Source: Phoronis australis
Lineage: Eukaryota > Phoronida > Phoronidae
Assembly (NCBI GenBank): GCA_002633005.1
Contig: NMRA01000003.1
Location: 542,696 to 606,695, forward strand
Direction: 5' to 3'
Length of the DNA stretch: 64,000 nt
Part shown: positions 33,688 to 45,800 of the stretch, one piece after another
Layout: each line of letters starts with the position of its first letter
Position numbering within the stretch: the stretch's first letter is position 1
Notes under the pieces: model-generated
What the model was told of the DNA's origin: nothing
The model's input: the letters and a program-made list of their open reading frames with translations, nothing else
The model's database searches: none
Made by a program: the position numbers and the translations under genes

Positions 33688-34788
33688 GTACGGACATGCT
33701 AGTCGATTTATCATACTTCTGCATGATACCGACTCCATGGTTACATAGTCTAAATGGAAAATTAATATTAATTTTGAGTACTTCCAAGAGGTGAAACAAG
33801 TCGCATGAAACCTGCGAACAACTAATTGAAATCTGTGACTAAGAGCCATGTCACGTCAAGTTAAAGTTCGAATCCGTATAAAGATGATGAAACGATCTGG
33901 GGAAGGGTGAAAACGGGTAAAGTTTGACCAAAAGCATACGTCGAGTGCAATTCCGCCCATGTAATACTCACACCGATTGCATAAAGAGTCTTCAAAACTT
34001 TTTCGATTCTCATTCAATTTTAGTCCCGGCTGTTGTTTTCAATATTCTTGAGAACGCTCCGCATGTCTATAATCTCATGGTCTATTTACACCAAACAATT
34101 AATCTATTTACGTAGACAAGTGTGGATACACCTGAATGCATTATTCATTTACAAGCTAAAATGATTATCTTGCCACCATCTTGCATATTGCAAAGGCTGT
34201 TTATTTCCGACTTTGGCCATTGCAAGTCAGTGTAGCACGATCCTCAATAATTATACTACTATTTTAGATAGCACGTTTTTCTTGGCATATTTCCAACGTC
34301 TATTGATTTTTCAAAATTTGCTCTTAATAATCGTTTTAAATGATCTCCTTTTAAACCTACATTTCACCCTGTTTACCTCGTTAACAACAAAAAGCAAATT
34401 GTCCTTTAACTCTCATAAAATCGATATCATAATATTTCTTACCGTGGTGGTATTTTATTTCCGCTATCAAAACGAACATCGAAACCATTAGCAACTCAGA
34501 AAAACTGCAGTTTTTTCATGTTGGGTCACCGCATTGCCTTTGACTTGAGTTGACGGCTCATTCGGCAATAATTCAAGATTGGATAAGGGCGTTAATGTTC
34601 AAAACCACAAAGCGCTTCAGTTAAAAAAAAATCAACATTGAGGACTAAACGGGCGCAATGCAGCATTGAGTTCGTCTCGACAGTGATGGTAACTCGATTC
34701 CAACAGGCGACTTTTTATGCAGGTGCCCGTTTCATGGAACTCACTTAAGTTTATTTTTTACTTGAGAATAAGATTTGTCTCAACTTTC

Positions 34789-34961
34789 GAACTTTGAAAC
34801 TTCCACATCCGGTAAGTTAGTCGAACTTTAGACAAAACTTAGTCAAAAACTTAACTCCAACTTAAGATCACTTTTTTGAAATGGAAGTTTTATTTTAAAA
34901 TTGGCTTAAATTTAACATTTGTCTTAGCTAAGCCAGTTTTCTTGAAACGGGCCCCAGAACT
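34789..34961 (-). repeat. Dispersed repeat, inverted partner of 31381-31560
   Basis: The complement of the 31381 copy. A related CCCGTTTCATGGAACTCACT segment lies just left, near 34727. Confidence 0.7.
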
Positions 34962-35048
34962 CGCGAGATGTTGGAATTTTCATAGTTGATAACTGAGAAA
35001 TGTTAATTTCACCGCTAGAATGTTAATACTGATACTGTTTTATTGCAG

Positions 35049-35318
35049 ATGATAAAGGCAGTTGTCCTGTTCGTTTTGTTTACAATCGCCGTACTGCTGG
35101 GACTGCCACTTTTCATCTGCGGTAGGAAAGAGCTGAACGCGCTCTATCAAACAGCGCACATGTACATGGTCAGTAGGATTGGAGAAAACATCGGCGCCGG
35201 AGACAGTCCAAACTCAGAAGCTATGGATTTCTCCGAAATTGATGACGAAGAACAAAATGACATTGAAGAGGAGGTTACTGATCTGAATTTCGCCGGAGAC
35301 AGACCGGGAATACAATGA
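35049..35318 (+). CDS. Small two-pass membrane protein, last exon
   Basis: Acceptor GTTTTATTGCAG, then 89 residues and TGA. A hydrophobic segment (MIKAVVLFVLFTIAVLLGLP then LFICG) is followed by a helix (RKELNALYQTAHMYMVSR) and an acidic tail rich in Asp/Glu (FSEIDDEEQNDIEEEV). With the exon at 33541 this gives two membrane spans with a short His-rich loop and an acidic C-terminus. The gene converges on the GPCR gene, with 164 bases between the two stops. Function unknown. Confidence 0.7.
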   Translation: MIKAVVLFVLFTIAVLLGLPLFICGRKELNALYQTAHMYMVSRIGENIGAGDSPNSEAMDFSEIDDEEQNDIEEEVTDLNFAGDRPGIQ

Positions 35319-35482
35319 CAACAAACTGTTACATTTAATATTTCATACAAAGATACGATAAAGTTACAAAGAAACGCAAATAATTGTCTTTAAACCTAGA
35401 TTATAGTTTTTAATGCTATTGCTAGTTCTTACGTAACTAAATATATAGAAACTTTCATTTGTAAATGAATCTCTTTTATAGT

Positions 35483-36646
35483 CTAATATTTGACAACTTC
35501 CATGTTTATCTGAGTCAGCCCTGCTGGATGCTGTTCTAGGTAAAACACTTTGGAATTGGTACTGGTCGCTACATTACTGAAATCGGTAGCACTCGTACAT
35601 CTGTACTTGGACGATTTCGGAGTCAATAGCGTTACTTCGCTAGTTTTACAACACAATAACAAACTGCGAAGTTCATTTCTGAATCGTTCTCCGGAAAGGC
35701 AATAAAGAAAAAAATTACAACTGTGATTCATAAACACAAAGACGCTCAGAACTTGATTGACGAACACGTATGTGACATAATTGCTGAGGTCGTATGGATT
35801 GGGCGAGAACATGCCTGTGGAATAAGCTATGTACACTATGCCAAGTGGAACCATACAAATCAGGAACATCGCTGAGATTGTCAGCAACATGAGGGTTAAT
35901 TGAAAATGGGTTGAATCGCGTTTTTGAGTCATTCTTTTTTGAATCTTTTTGGACTTTCTGAAGTGGAAAATGATAAGAACGTTTAGAGCACACAGTATCA
36001 TTGATGGACAGAACGCATAGAACGACATGTCTATCCAGGAATAAATCACCATCAGCGTGGGGTAGTTGACCACGTCTCTCTTGCACTGGCTTATTTTTTC
36101 ATTAATTTCCGGTGTAGCCAACCAAAACACCGGCAAATCGAGCACAACGCAGAACAATGTCAAACATACTATCGTGACAACAGCTCGCTTCGGCGTACAC
36201 AAGTTTTGGGCCTTAAAAGGCAGTGCTATGGCAATGTACCTCTCCACGGTCACCGTTACAATAAACAGGACTGATGCGTGACCGGCAAAGCTCTGGAGGA
36301 ATCCAATGAACCTGCACGACCATAAGTTAGTTAACACGTTAACGTGCAGGGTTGATCCGGCAACACTCATGGTGTTCATGTAGACAAATAGGGTGTCCGC
36401 TAATGCTAAGGCAGCGAAGTAAACACAGGAGGAATTCCGACGCATTTTCTTCCTCAGCATTACGGCAAATGATAGCGAATTGCCTATGGTGGCCACACCA
36501 CAAAACACGTAAGGGGCAATGCGAAATATCTCTAACGCGACAAAAAACAAAGAATAGTTCGCGAGAGAATCTTTGGGAGCGTTCGGTGCTCGGGTGGCAT
36601 TACTGTCAGTTGAGTAATTCTCGGCTCCAGCGGATACATTAGCCAT
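35483..36646 (-). CDS. Class A (rhodopsin-type) G-protein-coupled receptor
   Basis: 387 residues in one coding exon. The ATG at 36646 is preferred: the longer frame to 36697 runs through a strong acceptor (ACATTTTCAG) ending at 36667, so its first 17 codons are intronic or UTR. N-glycosylation sites occur in the extracellular tail. TM1 has GNSLSF, TM2 LALADTLF, TM3 ends in ERYIAIALPF (DRY variant), a Cys pair (SCRF and SQCKRD) links TM3 to loop 2, TM6 has MFLICMVPLG and TM7 NHSCNFFLYCLSG (NPxxY variant with Phe-Phe for Pro-x). A Cys pair after helix 8 may be palmitoylated. The layout resembles invertebrate peptide-type receptors; the ligand is unknown. Confidence 0.9.
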   Translation of the reverse strand: MANVSAGAENYSTDSNATRAPNAPKDSLANYSLFFVALEIFRIAPYVFCGVATIGNSLSFAVMLRKKMRRNSSCVYFAALALADTLFVYMNTMSVAGSTLHVNVLTNLWSCRFIGFLQSFAGHASVLFIVTVTVERYIAIALPFKAQNLCTPKRAVVTIVCLTLFCVVLDLPVFWLATPEINEKISQCKRDVVNYPTLMVIYSWIDMSFYAFCPSMILCALNVLIIFHFRKSKKIQKRMTQKRDSTHFQLTLMLLTISAMFLICMVPLGIVYIAYSTGMFSPNPYDLSNYVTYVFVNQVLSVFVFMNHSCNFFLYCLSGERFRNELRSLLLCCKTSEVTLLTPKSSKYRCTSATDFSNVATSTNSKVFYLEQHPAGLTQINMEVVKY

Positions 36647-36776
36647 GGTTGAGTAGCATGAAGTACCTGAAAATGTAAATTGACAAGGTGGAATCACTTA
36701 ATGAGTGCGAGAATAAAACTAAACGAACAAAAGTCGCTATTTTTCCTGGTATAATCAAATTTATGATTAACTCACC
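36647..36776 (-). other. GPCR 5' UTR acceptor and upstream UTR-exon donor
   Basis: The 3' splice site abuts 36666. On the same strand a consensus donor (GACG|GTGAGTT) ends an upstream exon at 36776. A further donor (CAACT|GTAAGT) is near 37183. The receptor gene therefore probably has one or two non-coding 5' exons, a common layout for such receptors. Confidence 0.5.
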
Positions 36777-38650
36777 GTCGTCAAGAGATCTAAGGGGAGC
36801 GTGTACTTAAATGTCGATCTTCGAGGTGCACCTCACCGTCACATACGGCGCGTCTTGCCAGCCAGCTGCCCAAAACTGGGAACAACGTCTATGTTGACGT
36901 TGGTTGTTAGTTGAAATACAAATTTGCCCAATGTTCCAAGTCTCTTGTCCGATGTTTTCATCTGATGACAAGCGAATCAACGTTTGTGACTGGTGGTCAA
37001 ATCCCATTCGATTCCGTCAGTGTAAAATAAAGCCGCGGTCAAAAGCGAGAATCCATTCTGCATGCTTTTTCTTGTCCGTCATAGTATGCTACTATTAATA
37101 AGACAGTCAATGTTTTAAAGCTTAGTTCTATCGCAAGCTAAATATGTAGTGGAGATAAAATAAGTCTGAAGTATTTACTTACAGTTGAGGTTATGGAGAG
37201 TAGAAAGCGACTGTTTTTCTTTGATCTTAGTTGTGGAAACTTGTATTGCACGCTTTGATCGCTTCTAGAAACTTGGATCGTGCAAAAGGCATTTTATAAA
37301 TCCTCCGACTCAATTAAAACAGCTTGTCTAACCAATCAAACGTCCGACTTATTTGAAATTGTCACGACATCACGTAGTCAAATCTCAATTAAGGTAACAG
37401 TTGTTTTTCAATGGAATAGCATGATATCATGCGTATAAAGTACATAACATGGTTAAATTATAGCCACTTCATATTCGAAAAATAAAACTAATTGATTGGC
37501 AATTAAGTTTCCGTGAAAACATAACAGAGACCACTCATGGCCATCGTCAGTCCTGCGCGTTTTAAATGGAACTTGCAATTTCCAACTTTACGTGGATTGC
37601 ATGCCGAAGTAACATATCCTGCGGGCCCTATAATAATTCTGTGAAAATCGTTCAATTATCGATTCGTTTTATTGGCAGCTTAAAGTGACTAAAAACGCGT
37701 CATCCATCAAAAATGAGTCAGACCACTTTCCGTTATGAAATTAGCCTCAAGTTGTTTCTTAGTCAAATTGGGAGTGATTTCAGGACTTCAAAAGAACTGA
37801 CAACTCGTTATTGCTCGAGACCGAAGCTCTACAAGTTGGCTCGTCACGGCGAGTCATTTTGTGCGTCGAGCGTGGTCCTGGGGAACAAGAAACTGTACGT
37901 TCTTTAGAAAACCAGAAACCACTTCTCGTATAAGTAAAGAACAAGTCAAGAACAATTTTATAGCTGTAAGTCGTTGACTCGGAAATCAAAAGTTCTCTTA
38001 CTGGACGGAACGCGGATTTATAGCCCTTATATTTTTATACAAAACAAATAATTACCGTGAATTTGGCTTCAGCCCAGCCATTGTGACGGGTAATTCTGGA
38101 TCACGCATGTCGGAATACTTTTGTCTTGTTGTTCAGTTTGGGTGAAAACATAGAGTAGACTCATGATCATCTTCCCTGTTTGTATGAAATAATGTCTGAC
38201 GACTATCGCCAAGAAGAGGATCTCTTCGTGGTATTACCCATTGATAGTGAAGTGGCAGTGATTTTGGACTTCCTTCACTTACTTGTAAACCCAGTCATAA
38301 CCAAATGCCATTTTAATGTAAATCATGTTCAATTTCCCATGTGGAATTGACCTCTATTAAGTAAATATCCTATTACAAGGTTCAGTAATTAAACAAGATA
38401 TAGACTAAAGAGATAGAGAACAAGACCAAGAAATTGATTTAAGCAATTTCAATAACAGGACAAAAACCAAAATTTAAAAATCCTTTCTTTACCAGTATTT
38501 TTATAACCACCTTGTTATTATTATTATTACCATTATAATTATTATATCACTGACTTACCCTGTACTACATGTGGATATATTAGTTGTCATGTAGCTGAAA
38601 TATACTTATAAAATAATAGTGCCAGTAACCACAAGAAAAAGTAATAGACA
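36777..38650. other. Upstream region of the GPCR gene, no other gene supported
   Basis: Candidate 5' UTR exons lie at about 36776-37190. The remainder shows only short ORFs. A 48-codon + strand ORF starting at 38192 lacks supporting signals. A TTA/ATT microsatellite is at 38515-38545. Confidence 0.4.
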
Positions 38651-38802
38651 TTACCATTAACATTATTGGCACATTATATAAATAAAAGAAAAATCCCAGT
38701 TTCCATCAACAAATTTCCTCCAGTAATCCCCCGGATCAAACCAAAATAAAACAGAAAGATGGCAATAAAAAGAAAGAAACATATACCATTACATAGAACC
38801 AA

Positions 38803-39750
38803 TTTATTGTTTTTGCACAATAACTCACAAAGGTTTCGTAAAATCTTTTTAAAAATGAAAATGATATCTTGAAGAAACATTACATATGATACCACCAATT
38901 TACTTTGAACTGAACTTTACAAAATGAAGCACTATTAACACATTTTAACATTTTAGAAACATAAAAAGGCAAGATACCTGCAACTTTCAATATGTTGGCA
39001 TAGTTTCAGGTAGTCAATAGACTTTTTGTAAAATTACTGTAAAATGCAGCTCCTTGACTAACCAAAAGCAACTATACATTTGGAATGATATTCACAGTTT
39101 AGATGATAAAACTTCCGTTAAGTAATTAATAACATATACTATAGTATAAAATATATAAAACTGTTCATTAAGTACAGGGGAATGTTTAAAAAATGCAAAC
39201 AACAACTAAAATTGTACATCATTTCCAAAAAAAATTGAACTACTAATCTAATGACACCTGTCATGGAACTGAACTCCAAAAAACAGTGTTTCAACGTAAG
39301 AATTTTAATTATTTGATTTCGTTGTGTTAAAATCATATATACAGTGACACCCGTGTACTTGTATAAGTCAACATCCAGATTGTAAGCTAAACAATCACAA
39401 ATAAACTGAATGTACAATGGCACAAGATTGTATTTATAAAGGTTGGTTTAAGTTAGAATATTACACAATATTGAAATTTTCCTCAACCTACGCAATTAGA
39501 ACTGGTCAACAAAACTACAAGTACTAAATGGAAACAGAATGCAACTGATTCAGCGCCACAGCTATTAACAATTTTTCATTCCTCTGTTGGAATAAAAATA
39601 ACTCTACCACAGCATTGCATAGACTCACCAAGCACCATCTATAGCTGGAATGTCACTTGATTACTATGGGTTCTGTTAAATGCAATTCTCCATATTAAAC
39701 ATTGTAATAATGAATATTCAGGACCATACAAAAAGACTTGTCTAAGTTAA
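38803..39750 (-). other. Cadherin 3' UTR (inferred)
   Basis: Non-coding AT-rich sequence after the cadherin stop. An AATAAA on the minus strand lies at 38803-38808; other hexamers may be used, so the end is uncertain. Confidence 0.4.
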
Positions 39751-39844
39751 TTAATATTCACCAGCAGCACCATTCACTTGACCTGCAGTTGAGTAGAAAG
39801 TTTCTTGGGTGCGAGTTTCAGTTATTGTTTGACTGTGGCTTCCT
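39751..39844 (-). CDS. Cadherin last exon
   Basis: Acceptor TTGATTTTGCAG, 30 codons, TAA at 39751-39753. Thr/Gln/Ser-rich, ending NGAAGEY. The C-terminus is not a standard class I PDZ ligand. Confidence 0.85.
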
Positions 39845-42800
39845 CTGCAAAATCAAGATTATAAGCCTCTTGTAAAACATAAGGCAACAGAGATAAACAA
39901 GACAAATTAAGTCCAATAACAACTGGTAATGAAAAATATTTATTTTAATCAGTCATAATAGTTGGTTTCCTTTAAATAAAACAACAAATCACAACTTATT
40001 TTTGCAAAAACCACCTTCAGCGAAGAACAGAATATGAGGGAAAAGCATTTCCATTTAAGTCAACATAAGCGTCTGTGATTGTATTTGTCTGGTCTTGAGA
40101 ACTAAAGCCCGTGCATTAAGTTCCCATGGTGAGTTTCTTGGACATACGAAACACAGGCCTGGTGTTTTCGCAGGTGAGATTTAACTGTAGTGAAATTGGT
40201 TGCATTAAAAAAAGTATAGCAGTGCCATAGACAAAATGCTCCGTAATTCAAATGATTGTGTTTAACTCACCCTGTATAAGCTGGATTTACTGCGCTTGTT
40301 TCCAATCGACTTGTCGTGTATCCTGACGACTGGTGACCACCTCCACTTCCTGCCACCTCATCAGCGGTAAAGGTAAGATTGACCTCTCCTACATCATGCA
40401 CCTGTTCATCCGGCGGAACAAACATGTTCAAGCTCTGCGTTTCGTAGTTGCGTACATAGGGATCGAAGAACATCGCCTCCCCATTGAAGGCACTGACGTA
40501 GAATTTATTGTATCGTTCATGATACCTCTTGTACCTAAAAAGCAAGTCATTGGATTTAATGAGTTGTGAAACGGAAAGTTAAGACACAAAGGACATCCAT
40601 CATATACACCTTATTCACGCAGTTGCTAGTTTAGAAGTGAGCCTCTTTTTAGGTTTAAAAGTAATGCATTTGAAACATAAATTTAACGAGGCACGCGAAA
40701 AAATCACACTTTGCGATGTGATTAAGTGCAGATTGCATTGTTTTAAAAATCTAAAAAGAGGCTCACTTTTAAAATGTAAGGGGTATACAACAAAATATTG
40801 ATCAAAACGTTTCACCTGCACACAACTGACTCCGACACAACACGAGTGTGATGGCACTATCATCCCAAACAGACCAACGTTACAACTTACAAACTCCTCC
40901 AGCAAAACATTCATTATTTCATAACTGAATACTGTTCTCTATCCAGACACATGTTCTCTATCCAGACACATACCTGGCCCATGCAAAGCAAATGATGATT
41001 ATTCCGATAACAGCCAACAGGAAGATGATTCCAGCCAATGCCAGTAGCCAAATCCAAGTGTTTCCCAGAAGCAGGTAGGTCTTGCGCGTAACAAGAGCGC
41101 CAGTTTTCCCAGAAAGCTCATAAGGACCACGGATACGGACCATCGAGAGCATAGAGACCAAGTTGAACCTGACTTTGTCCTGGGAGTTGTTATCCATGAG
41201 TACCCTGAAAGACACAACACACAGACAATGAGCACTACCCACAGCGAAAATAGAATCATTCTAACTGTTGTTACACAAAAAGTTCATCCAAATTTGTTCC
41301 ACAAGCCTTTTATCTGTAAATCACACAGAAGTTAAGCGTTAATTTTAAAAACATTCACTTTGGGACCAATATCATCGAATCCTATAAATAATACACCTTA
41401 CATCAAATTACTGTTATTTGTTGTAAAAAGGTGTTGCTTCACTTACGTTTCCAAATCAGCTCTTGCACAGATGAGGTCAGCATCTTTATCCGTGTCTACA
41501 TTGCCCTGTTTAACGGCAACAAACCAGACATCTGTACCCGTCACATCCTCCTGCACGTTAGAAACAGATCCATCCTTCCTCGTGTCAATCTTTTCTATCA
41601 AGATCACCTTGTTCGTGTAAGTCTGCATTTTCCTAAAAAGAAAATTCGAAATGCTTTTATTAAGTTCATACTCATAGGCTTCTATTATTGATTTGTTAAT
41701 TGTAAGTTTGACCAAAGAATAGTAATCTTGTCAGAATTAAACCGAGATTTTACAACATGCAACACACTTTAAGTGACCACGCCATCACTGATTAACGAGA
41801 ACCTATCTTTTCACCTATATAAAAAATTAATTTTAAAAGAAGTGCAACCATCGATGACTTAATACATCCTAGACTATGATGGTCAATACCTGCAGCAGAA
41901 AACAAAACTACATTTTAGGTTGTGATGCAGTCTCTGTGACAAATTAAAGATTAATCACTATCAATCCTTGAGGTTACACTATACAATGCACAGTACTTAC
42001 TGCCTCCACTCTTCTTTGACTTTGTTAAACTGGGCTGGTGTCATGTCCTTGATAACCATGATCATGCGATGGGCATTGTCTATCAGGTTGACAATCACCT
42101 CGGCATTAGTAGTCATTATTGACTCTGGTGGCACTGCCATGTCATAGGCCGTCACGTCAAACCGATAATGAATTGCAGGGCTAGGGTCTGTTGGTCCGAA
42201 AGTGTCAGTGGTAGTGAGAATGCCAGTCACAGGCGCAATGGCAAATGGTGGGTTACGTGGCATAGCCTCCTCTTCATTCCCCATTCTATAACGCACTTCA
42301 CCGTTCTCTTTGCTGTCTATGTCTGTTGCCTATAACAAAAGACAAGTACTGAAGATGCTTTTAAGGTTACAAAATTCAAATCACACTTGGTTGATTCGGA
42401 ATGTTCCGATTATCATAGGCAGATCTGATGTCTGCCCCAACAATGCATCAGAGTGACGTTTTCTTCGTTGGGATCTTTTCTATATAATCACATGAGAATC
42501 TAAACCCAGACCAACCCAGGTAGTACTACAGTGTCTCTAGCCGTGTAAACTCACCTTAATGAATGTTGGTGATCCCGTATGAGCACTGGTGGGTACAGAC
42601 TGCCCCACCAGGGTCTCCCTAGGGATGGCGGCGTAGTACTTGTTGGCCGTGTCTCCAGTTTTGCCCTGGTCTGGATAGACAGGGAACTCGAACTTTGGAG
42701 CGTTATCATTCACATCCACAATGTTCACAATGATGTTGTAGTAGGGATACGATATGGCGTATGCAGCTGGAACCAATAAATGAATGAACTTAGGAAATGA

Positions 42801-45800
42801 TGTATGGAATGAAAATGTAAACTGCTAGAGACAACAGTACATAAAATACATGGTGGGTGAGTTTTCATGCAATAGTTATTTAAATTGCTGGAAAAGAAGT
42901 CCGGAGAAGAAGTCAGTGATCTATGGTTTTTAACCTACTAGTTAGTTTGTAGGAATTAAATCATTCCAGCAAAATTTTGGCATTCTCATTCGCATGGCTA
43001 ATGAGGCGTGAATTCAAGAAATCGTAAATAAATATATCAATCAGCTCAGTATGGCGGGCTCTCTGAACAGTGAATAGGTCTAGAAGTGGCAAGTATTCAG
43101 GAGAGTGACTGCTAGTGTCCAGTACGGTCCTACCTCTCTTAGTGCGGGGTGCAATCAGCGCCACAGAGATATTCAGGTTGTACACTGTCTTCAGTTCATA
43201 ATCAATGTCACCTTCCACCTTGAGTTCACAGTCTTTTCCATCCGTAGTCACATCCAACCTAAAGTCGCCTGAAAACATAAAAAACAAAATATGCCAGCCT
43301 TTGAATCTCTTTGGACTTGAGTCTGTATAGTTTTATGTATCATTCTTAAACTATGAAGGCTTAATGGCTTAAATGCACTGTACGGTCAACTAAAAGTGGA
43401 TCAAAGTTTCAGGTTAAATGATTATGTCTTGTCATTGGCTGTATACCTGGACACCAGGTGCACATGTAGCAAACTTGAGAGAGTTTGCATCAGGTAAGTC
43501 ACCAGACAACATTGCATGGAAGAAATTCTCTTGCCAAGATACTCTAATCTTAATTGAATGAAGATTCCTGTTTTTATGATTTATGGCAACATTACGCAAT
43601 TAGAAGATTTTAAGATGATATCTATGCTAAATAAACCTAAAAGTTCCTTTAAGCAAGATGGTTTTCCATCAACAAAATGGACAAAACCATTAAACAGTGA
43701 TAAAAGTGTCCAAGATGTTGCTCTTGCTGATGGATAAACAAAGAAAATATAGTATTCAACCAATGCTTTGGCTCCCCTTACCATCTTCATTGCCACTGAT
43801 AAAAGTACAGGAAACCTGTCTAGTAAGAGGTTGGTTGACAACGTCAATGAACTGGACCAGAGTGTCCTTTGCTGTGTTCTCCTTCAGGTAAACACTGAAA
43901 AGGTGAGAGATAAACATGCAGCAGAACAAGCGATGGACCAAAGCATGTAGGTGTGGATGATGACCATTGACGGTGTCATTCACATAGTGTAAGTCAAGTC
44001 CATGCAAAGGAGATTGTATATTGATATGCATAAGCTGTTCATGGTGATGCAGGAAAGTTTTCACTTATATGTACTGTAGCACAAAGCTATGAATTGTCAA
44101 TAGACCAAGACCATATATAACGTAAGGTGTTGGATATTTATGTGTGTGTCATAGACCAACTCCACTATTAACCTAGCTGTTTAATAATTATGTAAGACAG
44201 TGTTCGTGTAAGTGGGACTTTTGTGAACTCAATTCACAAGTGAGCTACATGACAACCTGTGAGAGTTCCATTTATCAAGTCTTACATCACACTCTACATT
44301 ACCATTGCCTTGCAGCTGACTGAAAAAAACTGATGTGTGTGGTCACATCAACGTAGCGAATAGTGGAAAGACGGAAGCTGGGCATGTAGTCATCAAATGG
44401 TAGATCAGTTGAAGATGAACTTCTGATTTCCCACAATTCAATTTTCAAATAATGGATGGGTCATAAAAAAGTCACTGTGTTGTACTAGTCCATGTGAGAG
44501 ACTTACACGTCAGTGTTCCTGATGAAGCCCAGGGAGCCAGCAGGGAGGTCGTCTATCTGGTCAACAATGACGATAACCTGAGCTGTGGCAGTCTTAGGTT
44601 TCTCTGCCATGTCGGTAGCAATGACATTGAACTGAAAAACAACAAACAGTTCTATTCAACCCTTCTACAGAAATCCAGCAGCAATGACAAAGTAAGTGAC
44701 ACAAGTTTGACTACAAACAAGCAATAGAGACAGGTCAGACAACAGTTTGATGAACATCATAAATAGACATCTAAAGGCAACGTTATAGTCACACAACAGT
44801 GTGATGAACATCATAAATAGGCATCGCAAGGTAAGGTTATAGTCAAACAACATTGTGATGAACATCTCATATAGAAACCTGAGTTGATACATGGAACCTT
44901 TATGTTTTTAAGTCCACTATCACTACTTGTAGAAATGGTAGATTATTTTTGAAATTTAACTTACATTAAACAAACTGTGAGTGCATGTGAATCCCTAGAA
45001 TATATTGATGCATTAAATAGCACCCATTGCTGGACTCACCGTAAACCTAGTAGTATCCTCAGGATCATTCGTAAGCAGACGTTTCAGAGAAATGTGTCCG
45101 AGTGCTGGGTTAATCTGGAAGTAATTGTTCACTTTGCCTTGTGAAGGGATGCTGTAGACAATCTTGGCATTAGGATACTGAAATATGGATAAAAACGTGT
45201 GTCACTAATTTATCTTAATATCAAACTTATTCAAAAATGGTGACGAAAACACTAAGCAGCTAGATAATAAATACCAATGGGTAAAAAGCAGGCAGACAAG
45301 ACCAACATGGCTGCCAGAGGAAATTTCAGATGCTCTCTCAAGAAGTTGCCAAACCAAGTAATTCTCAGGTTTCCTAAGGAAAAAAGCGTCTCAGCTAAAT
45401 TTAAATAGTGACATGTCACCCTACACGTAAATCTTGACGATGACCCTAATAAAGCTACTGTTCCAGGATGATGCATCAGTGTCAAAGTCGTCCCACTAAC
45501 ATGTGTGACTAATGTAAAATGTGAGAATCAACAGAAAAGGAAGAAAGGCATTCATTCAAACTCAGACTGTCACAACTTGCAATTCTTCTCAAGTGTCATT
45601 GCACTCTTTGGGGTTAATAAGATCACTCTTATAAGCTTTGTCATACACTTGTCAAGTCGCCCCTACTGTTGCTCAGGCAGGTTACACAATAGAGGTTCAA
45701 TTATATCAGTAAAGGAACAGCAGTTACAGTGCACGTTACTTCTCTTGTCTTCAGCTCTGATAGATTTTTGACTCTCAAAAAGTTAAGAAGTCTAATTTTT

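Noticed and set aside
38192-38338. 48-codon + strand ORF starting MSDDYRQEEDLF
   Set aside because: Short, no splice donor of quality, no homologue recognised, and it heads into the cadherin 3' region.
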